Assembly: GCA_002869615.1 (NCBI GenBank)
Contig: PKUH01000113.1
Span: 1 to 34,155 of the forward strand
DNA from: Desulfuromonas sp.
Lineage (GTDB): Bacteria > Desulfobacterota > Desulfuromonadia > Desulfuromonadales > UBA2294
Reading direction: 5' to 3'
Length of the DNA: 34,155 nt
Positions 1 to 7,736 of the stretch are shown here, in pieces (position 1 is the stretch's first letter; each line of letters begins with the position of its first letter). Both the position numbers and the translations under genes were made by a program. The notes below the pieces were generated by a model. That model saw only the letters and a list, made by a program, of their open reading frames with translations. It searched no databases and was not told the origin of the DNA.

Positions 1-13
1 AGTGAGGTGCCAG

Positions 14-142
14 ATGAAAAAAGTTCTTGTTTTATCAACGATAGCGCTTCTTTTATTTGTTTCAGGATGCGCGACCACCGGCCCGACCCGGGTCAAATGC
101 CCGGCCTGCGGCTATGAGTTCGAAACTGAGACTGGTGGTTGA
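14..142 (+). CDS. Tiny putative lipoprotein with a CPxCG zinc-ribbon half motif (42 aa)
   Basis: The reading frame starts MKKVLVLSTIALLLFVSGC and ends at TGA 140-142. A GAGGTG ribosome binding site lies five bases before the ATG. A Lys-rich n-region, a hydrophobic core and a lipobox (V-S-G-C, Cys19) mark a type II signal peptide, so the mature product would be a lipid-anchored peptide of only about 24 residues. That peptide contains C-P-A-C-G-Y-E-F, the half-knuckle seen in rubredoxin-like and zinc-ribbon proteins, followed by an acidic Gly-rich tail. One CxxC cannot complete a four-Cys zinc site, so metal binding would need a dimer or partner. The gene ends just before a terminator. Function is unknown. 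The start, signal peptide and terminator together make it a credible gene despite its size. Confidence 0.65.
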   Translation: MKKVLVLSTIALLLFVSGCATTGPTRVKCPACGYEFETETGG

Positions 143-162
143 TTACAAATCATGTCAGCAAC

Positions 163-195
163 AAAAAAGCCCCCCGTAATCCGGGGGGCTTTTTA
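163..195. terminator. Bidirectional Rho-independent terminator between the lipoprotein gene and nuoN
   Basis: An 8-bp G/C stem (169-176 with 182-189) closes a five-base loop. It is flanked by six A on the left and five T on the right, so it reads as an intrinsic terminator on both strands. It would end the small lipoprotein transcript on the plus strand and the long nuo transcript on the minus strand, 17 bp after the nuoN stop. Confidence 0.9.
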
Positions 196-211
196 TTCGG
201 CCTAAGAAGAG

Positions 212-1681
212 TTACTGCATGAAGGCAGCCTTTGCCATCTCCATGACCCCGTCCGGCAGTACACCAAGATAGAGTACCCCGAGGAGAGCGATCACAATCG
301 AGATTACCGCTCCGGCGTGCAGTTTCACCCAGGAGTAATCCTCAAGCGGTTCACGGAAATACATGTAGACCATAACCCGCAGGTAGTAATAGAGTGAGAC
401 CGCCGAATTGAGGACACCGATAACCGCCAGCCAGATATACCCGGCCTTAACGGCTCCGGCAAAGACATAGAATTTTCCAGCGAATCCGGCGGTCGGCGGC
501 AGACCCATCAGCGAGAAGAGGAAAACACACATCGCAACACCGAGAAACGGCCTCTTGTAACCGAATCCGGCAAAACCTTCCAAAGTCAGGTTCTCCTCTC
601 CCTTCTTGCCAGCCAGAACCAGAACACCAAAGGCACCGATATTCATGAAGGTGTAGGCGAGCATGTAGAAGAGAACACCGGAGATGCCGACGAAGTTGGC
701 AGCAACCAGACCAACCAGGGCATAACCGGCATGTGATATTGAGGAGTAGGCGAGCATCCGCTTGATGTTGGTCTGTGAGATCGCAATGAAGTTACCGACC
801 GTCATCGTCAGGACCGCCAGGATCCAGAGCATGATTGTCCACTCGTCGCGCATTTCACCGAGAGCGAAAAACAGGATACGAATATAGGCGGCAATCGCAG
901 CAGCTTTCGGGCCGGCGCTCATGAACGCTGTCACCGGAGTCGGCGCGCCCTGATAAACGTCGGGTGCCCACATATGGAATGGCACGACAGCTATCTTGAA
1001 GAAGAACCCTGTACTGAGCAAAATCATACCGGCAATAGTCATCGGATTGCCAACCTCGGCCGGATGGCTCGCCAGGAACTGACCGATAGCGTCGAGATTG
1101 AAGTCCCCGGTCACGCCATATAGAAGAGCCATTCCGTAAAGTAAAAAACCGGTCGAAAAAGCGCCGAGCAGGAAGTACTTAAGACCTGCTTCGTTTGAAC
1201 GGACATCGCCCCGGAACAGGCCGGCCAGCACATAAAGCGAAATAGACAAAACCTCGAGGCCGAGGAAGATGGTCATCAGGTTGGTCCCTGAAACCATCCA
1301 CATCGCACCGGCGGTCGAAAACAGGATCAGCGCGTAATACTCACTGATCGGGTATCCTTCCCGCTTCAGGTAATCGTCAGAAATCAGGATTGTCAGTATT
1401 GCGGCAACAATAAAAACAATATTGAAAAAGACGGCAAAACTGTCCTGCAGTACATGACCGGCGAACCCACCGTGACTGACAGGGTCAATCCAGTCAGTAT
1501 AGGTGTAGATAGCCGTTACAATCAGCCCGATTATGCTGATCCATGCAACATGACTTGTCCGGCCGCGAGCCGAGAAGACGCCGATCAGCAGTAATGCCAT
1601 AGCAAAGCAGATCAGAATCAGCGACGGCATGATTGCCGAAAAATTCACATTTTCAATGGCGGTTTGCACCAGATTTTCCAT
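212..1681 (-). CDS. nuoN: NADH-quinone oxidoreductase subunit N
   Basis: This is the antiporter-like membrane subunit of complex I and one of the three proton-pumping modules of the membrane arm. The 489-residue product is a polytopic membrane protein of normal family length. Visible motifs are the conserved Glu helix (FLGLEVLSISLYVLAGLFRG), the helix with P-F-H-M-W-A-P-D-V-Y-Q-G-A-P-T, and K-R-M-L-A-Y-S-S-I-S-H-A-G-Y, all typical of the Mrp-antiporter fold. I prefer the second ATG (1679-1681). The GGAGG sequence lies nine bases before it, while the first ATG (1685-1687) is only three bases from that GGAGG. It is the last gene of the nuo operon, 37 bp after nuoM, and is followed by the terminator at 163-195. 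Confidence 0.97.
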   Translation of the reverse strand: MENLVQTAIENVNFSAIMPSLILICFAMALLLIGVFSARGRTSHVAWISIIGLIVTAIYTYTDWIDPVSHGGFAGHVLQDSFAVFFNIVFIVAAILTILISDDYLKREGYPISEYYALILFSTAGAMWMVSGTNLMTIFLGLEVLSISLYVLAGLFRGDVRSNEAGLKYFLLGAFSTGFLLYGMALLYGVTGDFNLDAIGQFLASHPAEVGNPMTIAGMILLSTGFFFKIAVVPFHMWAPDVYQGAPTPVTAFMSAGPKAAAIAAYIRILFFALGEMRDEWTIMLWILAVLTMTVGNFIAISQTNIKRMLAYSSISHAGYALVGLVAANFVGISGVLFYMLAYTFMNIGAFGVLVLAGKKGEENLTLEGFAGFGYKRPFLGVAMCVFLFSLMGLPPTAGFAGKFYVFAGAVKAGYIWLAVIGVLNSAVSLYYYLRVMVYMYFREPLEDYSWVKLHAGAVISIVIALLGVLYLGVLPDGVMEMAKAAFMQ

Positions 1682-1718
1682 GAACATCTTCCTCCGGAAA
1701 CAGTGTTGATGCTTTTAA

Positions 1719-3275
1719 TTATTTAATATCGAGGTGGCCAGATGCATCGACATCCTGCACCATGGCGACCTGCTGATTCCCCTTGACCTGCTGCAACAGG
1801 TTTTCCAGGGAAGGATTCATTTTGCTGAAAAAGGTATTCGGATAGATTCCGATCCAGAAGACAAAGATCAACAGCGGTACCATCAGAACGATTTCACGCA
1901 GCGACAGATCCTTCAGCTCTTCATTCTTCGGATTGGTGATTTTACCGAACATGACCCGCTGGTACATCCAGAGCATATAAACAGCGGCCAGAATCACACC
2001 GGTCGTTGCAAAAACGGCATACCAGCGGAGTTCACTTTCAAATGCTCCCATCAGGGCGAGGAACTCGCCGACAAAACCGTTCGTTCCCGGCAGGCCGATT
2101 GACGAGAAGGTAATGATCAGAAAGATCGTCGCGAAAATCGGCATTTTCTTGGCAAGGCCGCCGAACTCGGAGATTTCCCGGGTGTGGCGCCGTTCGTATA
2201 TGAATCCGACGATAAGGAAGAGCGCGCCGGTCGAGATCCCGTGGTTGATCATCTGGATCAGACCGCCGGCCATACCCTGAATGTTCAGGGCAAAAACACC
2301 GAGCATAACAAAACCGAGATGGGCCACTGAAGAGTAGGCGACCAGCTTCTTGACATCGCTTTGCACCATAGCGACCAGTGAACCGTAGATAATACCGATG
2401 ACGCAGAGCGTCGCCAGGACCGGCATGCACTGCTGCAGCGCATCCGGGAAGAGCGGGATTGCAAAACGGACAAAACCGTAGGTTCCCATCTTCAGCAGAA
2501 TCGCTGCCAGGATAACCGAGCCGGCCGTCGGAGCTTCAGTATGGGCGTCGGGCAACCAGGTATGCAGCGGGAACATCGGCACCTTGATGGCAAAGCTGAA
2601 GGCGAATGCCATAAAGAGCAGGAGCTGGTAACTCGCCGGAATGTCGGCCAGATAGAACTGGGCAATGCTGAAGCCCTTCATTTCGATACCGGACTGGATC
2701 GCGAAATAGTAGACAAAGATGATCGCTACCAGCATCAACAGCGAGCCGACCGCCGTGTAGATAAAAAACTTGACGGCGGCGTAGATCCGGTTTTTGCCCC
2801 CCCAGATACCGATCAGGAAGTACATCGGAATCAGCATCAGCTCCCAGAAGACGTAGAAAAGGAACAGATCAAGGGAAATAAAGGCTCCGAGCATCGCTGT
2901 TTCAAGCAGCAGCAACAGAGACATAAAGCCCTTGACGCTCTTTCCGACAGCATTCCAGGTCGACAGCACAGCAATCGGCATGATGAAAGTCGTCAGCATG
3001 ACCAGCCAGAGGCTGATGCCGTCGATGCCGACGTTGTAGTTCATCTGGAAGTACCCCTCAACGTTGATCCAGGGGATAAACTCGGTGTACTGCATATCCG
3101 AACTCATGGTGAACACATCATTGAAAGCCAGTGGAAGGCTGACAAAGAAGGTGACGAGGGTCACAACCAGAGTAAAGCTTTTCAGCAGAGGCTCGTTGTC
3201 CCTGGGAATAAACAGCAGGATCACCATGCCCAACAGTGGCAGGAAAGTCATCAGACTGAGAAGGTGTTCGCTCAT
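1719..3275 (-). CDS. nuoM: NADH-quinone oxidoreductase subunit M
   Basis: This is the second antiporter-like proton-pumping subunit of complex I (518 aa). It shows the conserved Glu in FYVFWELMLIPMYFLIGIWG, the P-L-H-T-W-L-P-D-A-H-T-E-A-P-T helix with its broken-helix proline, and a Lys/His-rich central channel region (K-K-L-V-A-Y-S-S-V-A-H-L-G). Length and motif spacing are normal for NuoM, and the hydrophilic C-terminal tail is short. A ribosome binding site (AAGGAG) precedes the ATG. It follows nuoL by 43 bp, consistent with one transcript from nuoA to nuoN. Plus-strand frames across this gene are antisense shadows of its codon pattern. Confidence 0.97.
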   Translation of the reverse strand: MSEHLLSLMTFLPLLGMVILLFIPRDNEPLLKSFTLVVTLVTFFVSLPLAFNDVFTMSSDMQYTEFIPWINVEGYFQMNYNVGIDGISLWLVMLTTFIMPIAVLSTWNAVGKSVKGFMSLLLLLETAMLGAFISLDLFLFYVFWELMLIPMYFLIGIWGGKNRIYAAVKFFIYTAVGSLLMLVAIIFVYYFAIQSGIEMKGFSIAQFYLADIPASYQLLLFMAFAFSFAIKVPMFPLHTWLPDAHTEAPTAGSVILAAILLKMGTYGFVRFAIPLFPDALQQCMPVLATLCVIGIIYGSLVAMVQSDVKKLVAYSSVAHLGFVMLGVFALNIQGMAGGLIQMINHGISTGALFLIVGFIYERRHTREISEFGGLAKKMPIFATIFLIITFSSIGLPGTNGFVGEFLALMGAFESELRWYAVFATTGVILAAVYMLWMYQRVMFGKITNPKNEELKDLSLREIVLMVPLLIFVFWIGIYPNTFFSKMNPSLENLLQQVKGNQQVAMVQDVDASGHLDIK

Positions 3276-3318
3276 TGCAAAACGCTCCTTGTATTAACTC
3301 TAGAAAATTCTCTGCCTG

Positions 3319-5301
3319 TTATCGCAGGACAAAGTAACCAACAAAAACAACAACCCCGACTACCATCCATGCCGCATAATTCTGGGTCAAACCCGTCTGC
3401 AGCAGGTAGCGGGAACCGGAGGAGATGCCCCGGGTCACATAACCGAAACCATTAACGACCCCGTCAACAATACTGACATCCAGCCCCTTCCAGCAGAAAC
3501 GGCCAAAGGCCTTGCATGGGTTAATGAACAGAAAGTCGTAGAGCTCGTCAATGTACCACTTGTTATAGACCCAGCGATGCAGCTTGCTGAACCGTGCGGT
3601 AAACCGCGCCGGCAGCTCCGGGCGCTTCATGTACAACAGGGTTGCCACACCGATTCCGGTGAGACCGAGAATGACCGAAAGGACCATCAGACCGATTTCA
3701 GTCGAAGCGCTGCCATGGGCACTGATGTCATAGGTCTGCTGCGTATGATGAAAAACCGGAGCCAGGAATTGATCAAGCTTGTTACCGATATGGAACTTGT
3801 CGATGACATGCGGAATCCCGACAAAACCGCCGACGGTGGCCAGCGTTGCCAGGACAACCAGCGGCAGGGTAATCACCCAGGGTGACTCGTGCACGTGGTC
3901 CTTGGCACGGGCATCGGTCTTCTGCGGACCATGGAAGGTCATGTAGAGCGACCGGAACATGTAGAAAGCCGTCATCATGGCCGCCACCGAACCGACGACC
4001 CAGACGATGATGCTGCCGCGGGTCGATGCGAAGGTCCACCAGAGGATCTCATCCTTGGAGAAGAAGCCGGAGAAGAACGGCATGCCGGAAATGGCCAGAC
4101 AGGAGATCAGGTAAGTGATCCAGGTGACCGGCATGAACTTGCGCAGGCCGCCCATGTTGCGCATATCCTGAGGATCATCATCCAGATGAGCATGATGCAG
4201 GGCATGGTGCATGGCGTGAATAACCGAACCGGAACCGAGGAAGAGACAGGCCTTGAAGAAGGCATGTGTCATCAGATGGAAGATACCGGCGGTAAAGGCG
4301 CCAACGCCCATCGCCATGAACATGAAGCCGAGCTGCGAAACAGTTGAATATGCGAGAACGCGCTTGATGTCATTCTGGGCAAAACCGATGCTGGCGGCAA
4401 ACAGGGCGGTCGCAGCACCGACACAGGCTATAACCATCATTGTGCCCGGGGCCATTGCAAACAGTCCGTTCATCCGGCCGATCATGTAGACGCCGGCGGT
4501 AACCATGGTCGCAGCATGGATCAGGGCTGAAACCGGGGTCGGACCTTCCATTGCATCCGGCAACCAGGTATAAAGCGGAATCTGGGCCGATTTACCGGTG
4601 GCACCGAGGAAGAAGCAGAGGGTGATGATGGTGACGACAACACTGCCGGTCCCGAGCAAATGACCATTAGCGGCAATCTCTTCGAAATTGATCGTCCAGA
4701 CGCCATGCTCCGAACCGAGGGTCCAGAACAGAGTCAGCAGTCCGAGCAGGAAGCCGAAGTCACCGACCCGGTTGACGACAAATGCCTTTTTGGCGGCATC
4801 GCCAGCCGATTTCTTTTCAAAGTAGTAGCCGATGAGCAGGTACGAGCAGAGACCGACGCCCTCCCAACCGATAAACATGACCAGGGCGTTGCCGCCGAGG
4901 ACCAGCATCAGCATCGAAAATACGAAGAGGTTCAGATAGCTGAAGTAGCGGTAAAAACCCTCTTCGCCATGCATGTAACCGATTGAATAGAGGTGGATCA
5001 GCGAGCCGACACCGGTAACAACGAGCAGCATCACCGCCGAGAGCGGATCAAACAGGAACTCCCAGTCAACCTGAAGCTGACCGACCGTCATCCAGGAAAA
5101 AACTTTCTCGTTGTGGCTTTTGTCAATATCACCGAGCAGCTGAAAGAAATACTTGCAGGACACGACGAAAGACATGGCCACAGCCAGTGTTCCGATGGCA
5201 CCGATTACCTTTTCACTCTTGAGAACCTTCTTGCCGAGCAGACCATTGATGATGGCGCCGACGAGGGGAAAGAGCGGAATGAGCCAAAGTTTATCGTACA
5301 T
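3319..5301 (-). CDS. nuoL: NADH-quinone oxidoreductase subunit L
   Basis: This is the largest and most distal antiporter-like subunit of complex I (660 aa). The conserved Glu helix FIGWEGVGLCSYLLIGYYF, the T-W-L-P-D-A-M-E-G-P-T-P-V-S-A-L-I-H-A-A-T-M-V-T-A-G motif and the K-R-V-L-A-Y-S-T-V-S-Q-L-G helix are all present. The region after residue about 460 is the long amphipathic lateral helix and final membrane anchor that distinguish NuoL from NuoM and NuoN. A His/Asp-rich cytoplasmic loop (H-H-A-L-H-H-A-H-L-D-D-D) follows the central channel. The gene sits between nuoK and nuoM in standard order with gaps of about 45 bp. Confidence 0.97.
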   Translation of the reverse strand: MYDKLWLIPLFPLVGAIINGLLGKKVLKSEKVIGAIGTLAVAMSFVVSCKYFFQLLGDIDKSHNEKVFSWMTVGQLQVDWEFLFDPLSAVMLLVVTGVGSLIHLYSIGYMHGEEGFYRYFSYLNLFVFSMLMLVLGGNALVMFIGWEGVGLCSYLLIGYYFEKKSAGDAAKKAFVVNRVGDFGFLLGLLTLFWTLGSEHGVWTINFEEIAANGHLLGTGSVVVTIITLCFFLGATGKSAQIPLYTWLPDAMEGPTPVSALIHAATMVTAGVYMIGRMNGLFAMAPGTMMVIACVGAATALFAASIGFAQNDIKRVLAYSTVSQLGFMFMAMGVGAFTAGIFHLMTHAFFKACLFLGSGSVIHAMHHALHHAHLDDDPQDMRNMGGLRKFMPVTWITYLISCLAISGMPFFSGFFSKDEILWWTFASTRGSIIVWVVGSVAAMMTAFYMFRSLYMTFHGPQKTDARAKDHVHESPWVITLPLVVLATLATVGGFVGIPHVIDKFHIGNKLDQFLAPVFHHTQQTYDISAHGSASTEIGLMVLSVILGLTGIGVATLLYMKRPELPARFTARFSKLHRWVYNKWYIDELYDFLFINPCKAFGRFCWKGLDVSIVDGVVNGFGYVTRGISSGSRYLLQTGLTQNYAAWMVVGVVVFVGYFVLR

Positions 5302-5345
5302 CTATACTCTCCTAACCGGAATGAATCCCTACAACAAAAAGCAGG

Positions 5346-5648
5346 TTACCATTTCAGCAAACTGAAATCGTCAACCGCAATCGACTCCCGATTACGGAAA
5401 AATGCGATCATCAGGGCGAGACCGACGGCTGCTTCGGCAGCGGCGACAGTCATAACAAAGAAAACGAAAATCTGACCATCCATGTTGCCGAGGTGACTCG
5501 ACAGGGAAATAAAGGTCAGGTTGACGGCATTCAGCATCAGTTCAATACACATGAAGATAACAATCGCGTTCTTCCTGGTCAGAACCCCGAAGGTCCCCAG
5601 AGAGAAGAGAATTGCACTCAACACCATGTAGTGACTTGTTGTAATCAT
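5346..5648 (-). CDS. nuoK: NADH-quinone oxidoreductase subunit K
   Basis: This is the small membrane subunit of complex I, homologous to MrpC/ND4L, with three transmembrane helices in 100 residues. The two membrane-buried glutamates needed for proton transfer are present, in [13 protein letters not shown] and in the later helix [11 protein letters not shown]. The family-typical N-terminus ([20 protein letters not shown]) starts a few residues in. It lies 23 bp after nuoJ and 44 bp before nuoL. Confidence 0.97.
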   Translation of the reverse strand: MITTSHYMVLSAILFSLGTFGVLTRKNAIVIFMCIELMLNAVNLTFISLSSHLGNMDGQIFVFFVMTVAAAEAAVGLALMIAFFRNRESIAVDDFSLLKW

Positions 5649-5671
5649 TGGATCTTCCTCCCGTTAAGCCG

Positions 5672-6184
5672 TTAGACTTCTTTTTTAGCCAGCACCACGG
5701 CACCGACAATGGCCACCAGGAGCAGGATAGAGGCAATTTCGAACGGCAGCAGGAACTTGGTGAACAAGGACTCGGCAATCAGTTCGGTGTGTCCGATCTG
5801 AGCAACCGCCGCTGCGTCAAAATCCTTCTTGATGTTGATCATGTCCATCGGCCGGCCACGATTGAGCAGATAGTAGATCTGACCAAAGATCATGGCAGCA
5901 AGGACCGTTGCCCAGCCGACACTGTGGCTCCCCTTGCGGGCTACGGCGGTTCCGAGATTCAGCAGCATGATCGTGAAGATGATCAGCATCAGAATGGCAC
6001 CGGCGTAAACCATGATCTGGATGGCTGCCATGAATGGGGCATTCAGCATGACATAGAAGTTTGCCAGGCAAACAAATGTCATCATCAGGGCAATCGCATT
6101 ATTGATCGGGCTCTTGCAGGTTACGACCAGAAAACCCGAAACAACAGCGACCAGGGCAAGCAGGTAAAAATACATTATTTCCAT
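5672..6184 (-). CDS. nuoJ: NADH-quinone oxidoreductase subunit J
   Basis: This is the ND6-like membrane subunit of complex I (170 aa, five transmembrane helices). The third helix carries the conserved Y-A-G-A-I-L-M-L-I-I-F-T-I-M-L-L segment whose pi-bulge switch takes part in coupling quinone chemistry to proton pumping. The N-terminus (F-Y-L-L-A-L-V-A-V-V-S-G) and the P-I-N-N-A-I-A-L-M motif are typical. The protein ends in a short Lys-rich tail (AKKEV). It lies directly between nuoI and nuoK with gaps of 23 bp each. Confidence 0.96.
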   Translation of the reverse strand: MEIMYFYLLALVAVVSGFLVVTCKSPINNAIALMMTFVCLANFYVMLNAPFMAAIQIMVYAGAILMLIIFTIMLLNLGTAVARKGSHSVGWATVLAAMIFGQIYYLLNRGRPMDMINIKKDFDAAAVAQIGHTELIAESLFTKFLLPFEIASILLLVAIVGAVVLAKKEV

Positions 6185-6207
6185 CGATTCAGTGCTCCCG
6201 TCACGAA

Positions 6208-6609
6208 TTAGCGTACAAGACGATCTTTATCGAAGGTGAAGTCTTCGCGATGATAATTGGCCAGTTCGTAATCGCCGGTCATCTCGATCGCTTCGACCGG
6301 ACAGGCCTCGACACAGTAGCCGCAGAAGATGCACCGCAGAAGATCAATCTTGTAGACCTTCGGGTACTTCTCACCTTTTACATTCTCGGCCGATTCGACC
6401 GTAATACACTTGGCCGGGCAGACGGTCGGGCAGAGATAGCAAGCAACACATTTTTCGCGGTCATGGTCGGGAACCAGGCGGTGCAGTCCACGAAAACGCT
6501 CAGCCGGCTGCAGCCGATGCCCTTTGCGCGGATACTGAACAGTCGTGGTATTCCCCGGGCCCAAGTGCTTGAATGTGATCCATAAACCCTGGATAAACTC
6601 TTTAATCAT
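6208..6609 (-). CDS. nuoI: NADH-quinone oxidoreductase subunit I, two [4Fe-4S] clusters
   Basis: This peripheral-arm subunit carries clusters N6a and N6b between NuoG and the N2 cluster in NuoB. Two ferredoxin motifs are intact: C54-x2-C57-x2-C60-x3-C64 followed by P, and C93-x2-C96-x2-C99-x3-C103 followed by P. Between the first helix and the clusters is the family motif Y-P-R-K-G-H-R-L-Q-P-A-E-R-F-R-G. At 133 residues it is shorter than the E. coli protein (about 180), mainly at the C-terminus, as in several deltaproteobacterial and actinobacterial versions. It lies 28 bp after nuoH. Confidence 0.97.
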   Translation of the reverse strand: MIKEFIQGLWITFKHLGPGNTTTVQYPRKGHRLQPAERFRGLHRLVPDHDREKCVACYLCPTVCPAKCITVESAENVKGEKYPKVYKIDLLRCIFCGYCVEACPVEAIEMTGDYELANYHREDFTFDKDRLVR

Positions 6610-6637
6610 GAGAAATCCCTCTTTCTCGAATTAATGA

Positions 6638-7690
6638 TTACTGGAACATCAGGACAACAAAGCCGGTGAGGACGATATTGGCCAATGACAGCGGCAGGAA
6701 TATCTTCCAGCCCAGGAACATCAACTGATCGTAACGCACCCGTGGCCAGGTCGCCCGGATCCAGATAAAGAAGAACATGAAGCAGAAGATCTTGAGCAGG
6801 AAATTGATCGGACCGTAGAACGGGCCGTCCCAGCCACCAAGAAACAGGGTCGCAGTGATTCCGGCAATCACGATCATATTGGCATATTCAGCCATGAAGA
6901 ACATGGCGTATTTCATCGATGAATACTCGGTACAGAAACCGGAGACAAGCTCGGTTTCGGCTTCCGGAAGGTCAAACGGGGTCCGGTTGATCTCGGCCAG
7001 GCCACTGAACATGAACAGGACAAAAGCGAGCGGCTGCGAGAAGATGTACCAGTTGTGCATCCAGTGCGGCAAGGTAGCGATGCCCCAGAGCGGTTCCATC
7101 TGGGCGGCAACAATACCGCGGAGGCTGAGGGTTTCCGACAGCATGAAAATGGAAACGATGACCAGGCCGGCAGTCAGCTCGTAAGAGACCATCTGGGCCG
7201 AGGAACGAATACCGCCGAGCAGCGAATACTTGCTGTTCGAGGCCCAGCCGGCAAGAACAATACCGTAGACACCGAGACCGGCCATTGCCAGGACGAAAAG
7301 GATGCCGATATTGAGATCGGTAATCTGCAACGGAATGATGTACTGGCCAATCGTCAGGTCAGGGCCGAACGGCACAACCGCCATGGTGATCAGTGCCGGG
7401 ACCAGGATCATCATCGGGGCCAGGATAAACGGGACCTTGCTCGCTTCGGCCGGAATAATATCTTCCTTGAAAAAGAGCTTGATACCGTCGGCGATCGGTT
7501 GCAGCAGACCATACCAGCCGGTTTCCATCGGTCCGAGGCGGGTCTGCATCCGACCGATGATTTTACGTTCGGCATAGGTTGCGTAGGCCACAATCCCCAT
7601 CAGTACGCCGAAGACCACGAGAATTTTAATAATCATGGCCGCAACGAAAAGAAGCGGGCTGTTTGAGAGGCTAAGCATTTCTGGCGTCAT
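6638..7690 (-). CDS. nuoH: NADH-quinone oxidoreductase subunit H
   Basis: This is the membrane subunit that forms much of the quinone cavity and the first part of the proton path. The 350-residue product has eight or more transmembrane helices. It shows the hallmark loops E-R-K-I-I-G-R-M-Q-T-R-L-G-P, G-L-L-Q-P-I-A-D-G-I-K-L-F-F-K-E-D, the N-R-T-P-F-D-L-P-E-A-E-T-E-L-V-S-G motif, and R-A-T-W-P-R-V-R-Y-D-Q-L-M. An upstream in-frame ATG at 7705 is possible, but a GAGGA ribosome binding site sits five bases before the ATG at 7688-7690, so I use that start (MTPEML). It lies between nuoG and nuoI. Confidence 0.96.
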   Translation of the reverse strand: MTPEMLSLSNSPLLFVAAMIIKILVVFGVLMGIVAYATYAERKIIGRMQTRLGPMETGWYGLLQPIADGIKLFFKEDIIPAEASKVPFILAPMMILVPALITMAVVPFGPDLTIGQYIIPLQITDLNIGILFVLAMAGLGVYGIVLAGWASNSKYSLLGGIRSSAQMVSYELTAGLVIVSIFMLSETLSLRGIVAAQMEPLWGIATLPHWMHNWYIFSQPLAFVLFMFSGLAEINRTPFDLPEAETELVSGFCTEYSSMKYAMFFMAEYANMIVIAGITATLFLGGWDGPFYGPINFLLKIFCFMFFFIWIRATWPRVRYDQLMFLGWKIFLPLSLANIVLTGFVVLMFQ

Positions 7691-7736
7691 GGTAATCCTC
7701 TTCATTTACCTTTGTTATCTCATCAATACGGGCTGG

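Noticed and set aside
2541-3455. 304-codon plus-strand frame opposite nuoM/nuoL
   Set aside because: Antisense to well-defined membrane protein genes. The product is His/Gln/Arg-rich with no family pattern, as expected for the complement of hydrophobic codons.
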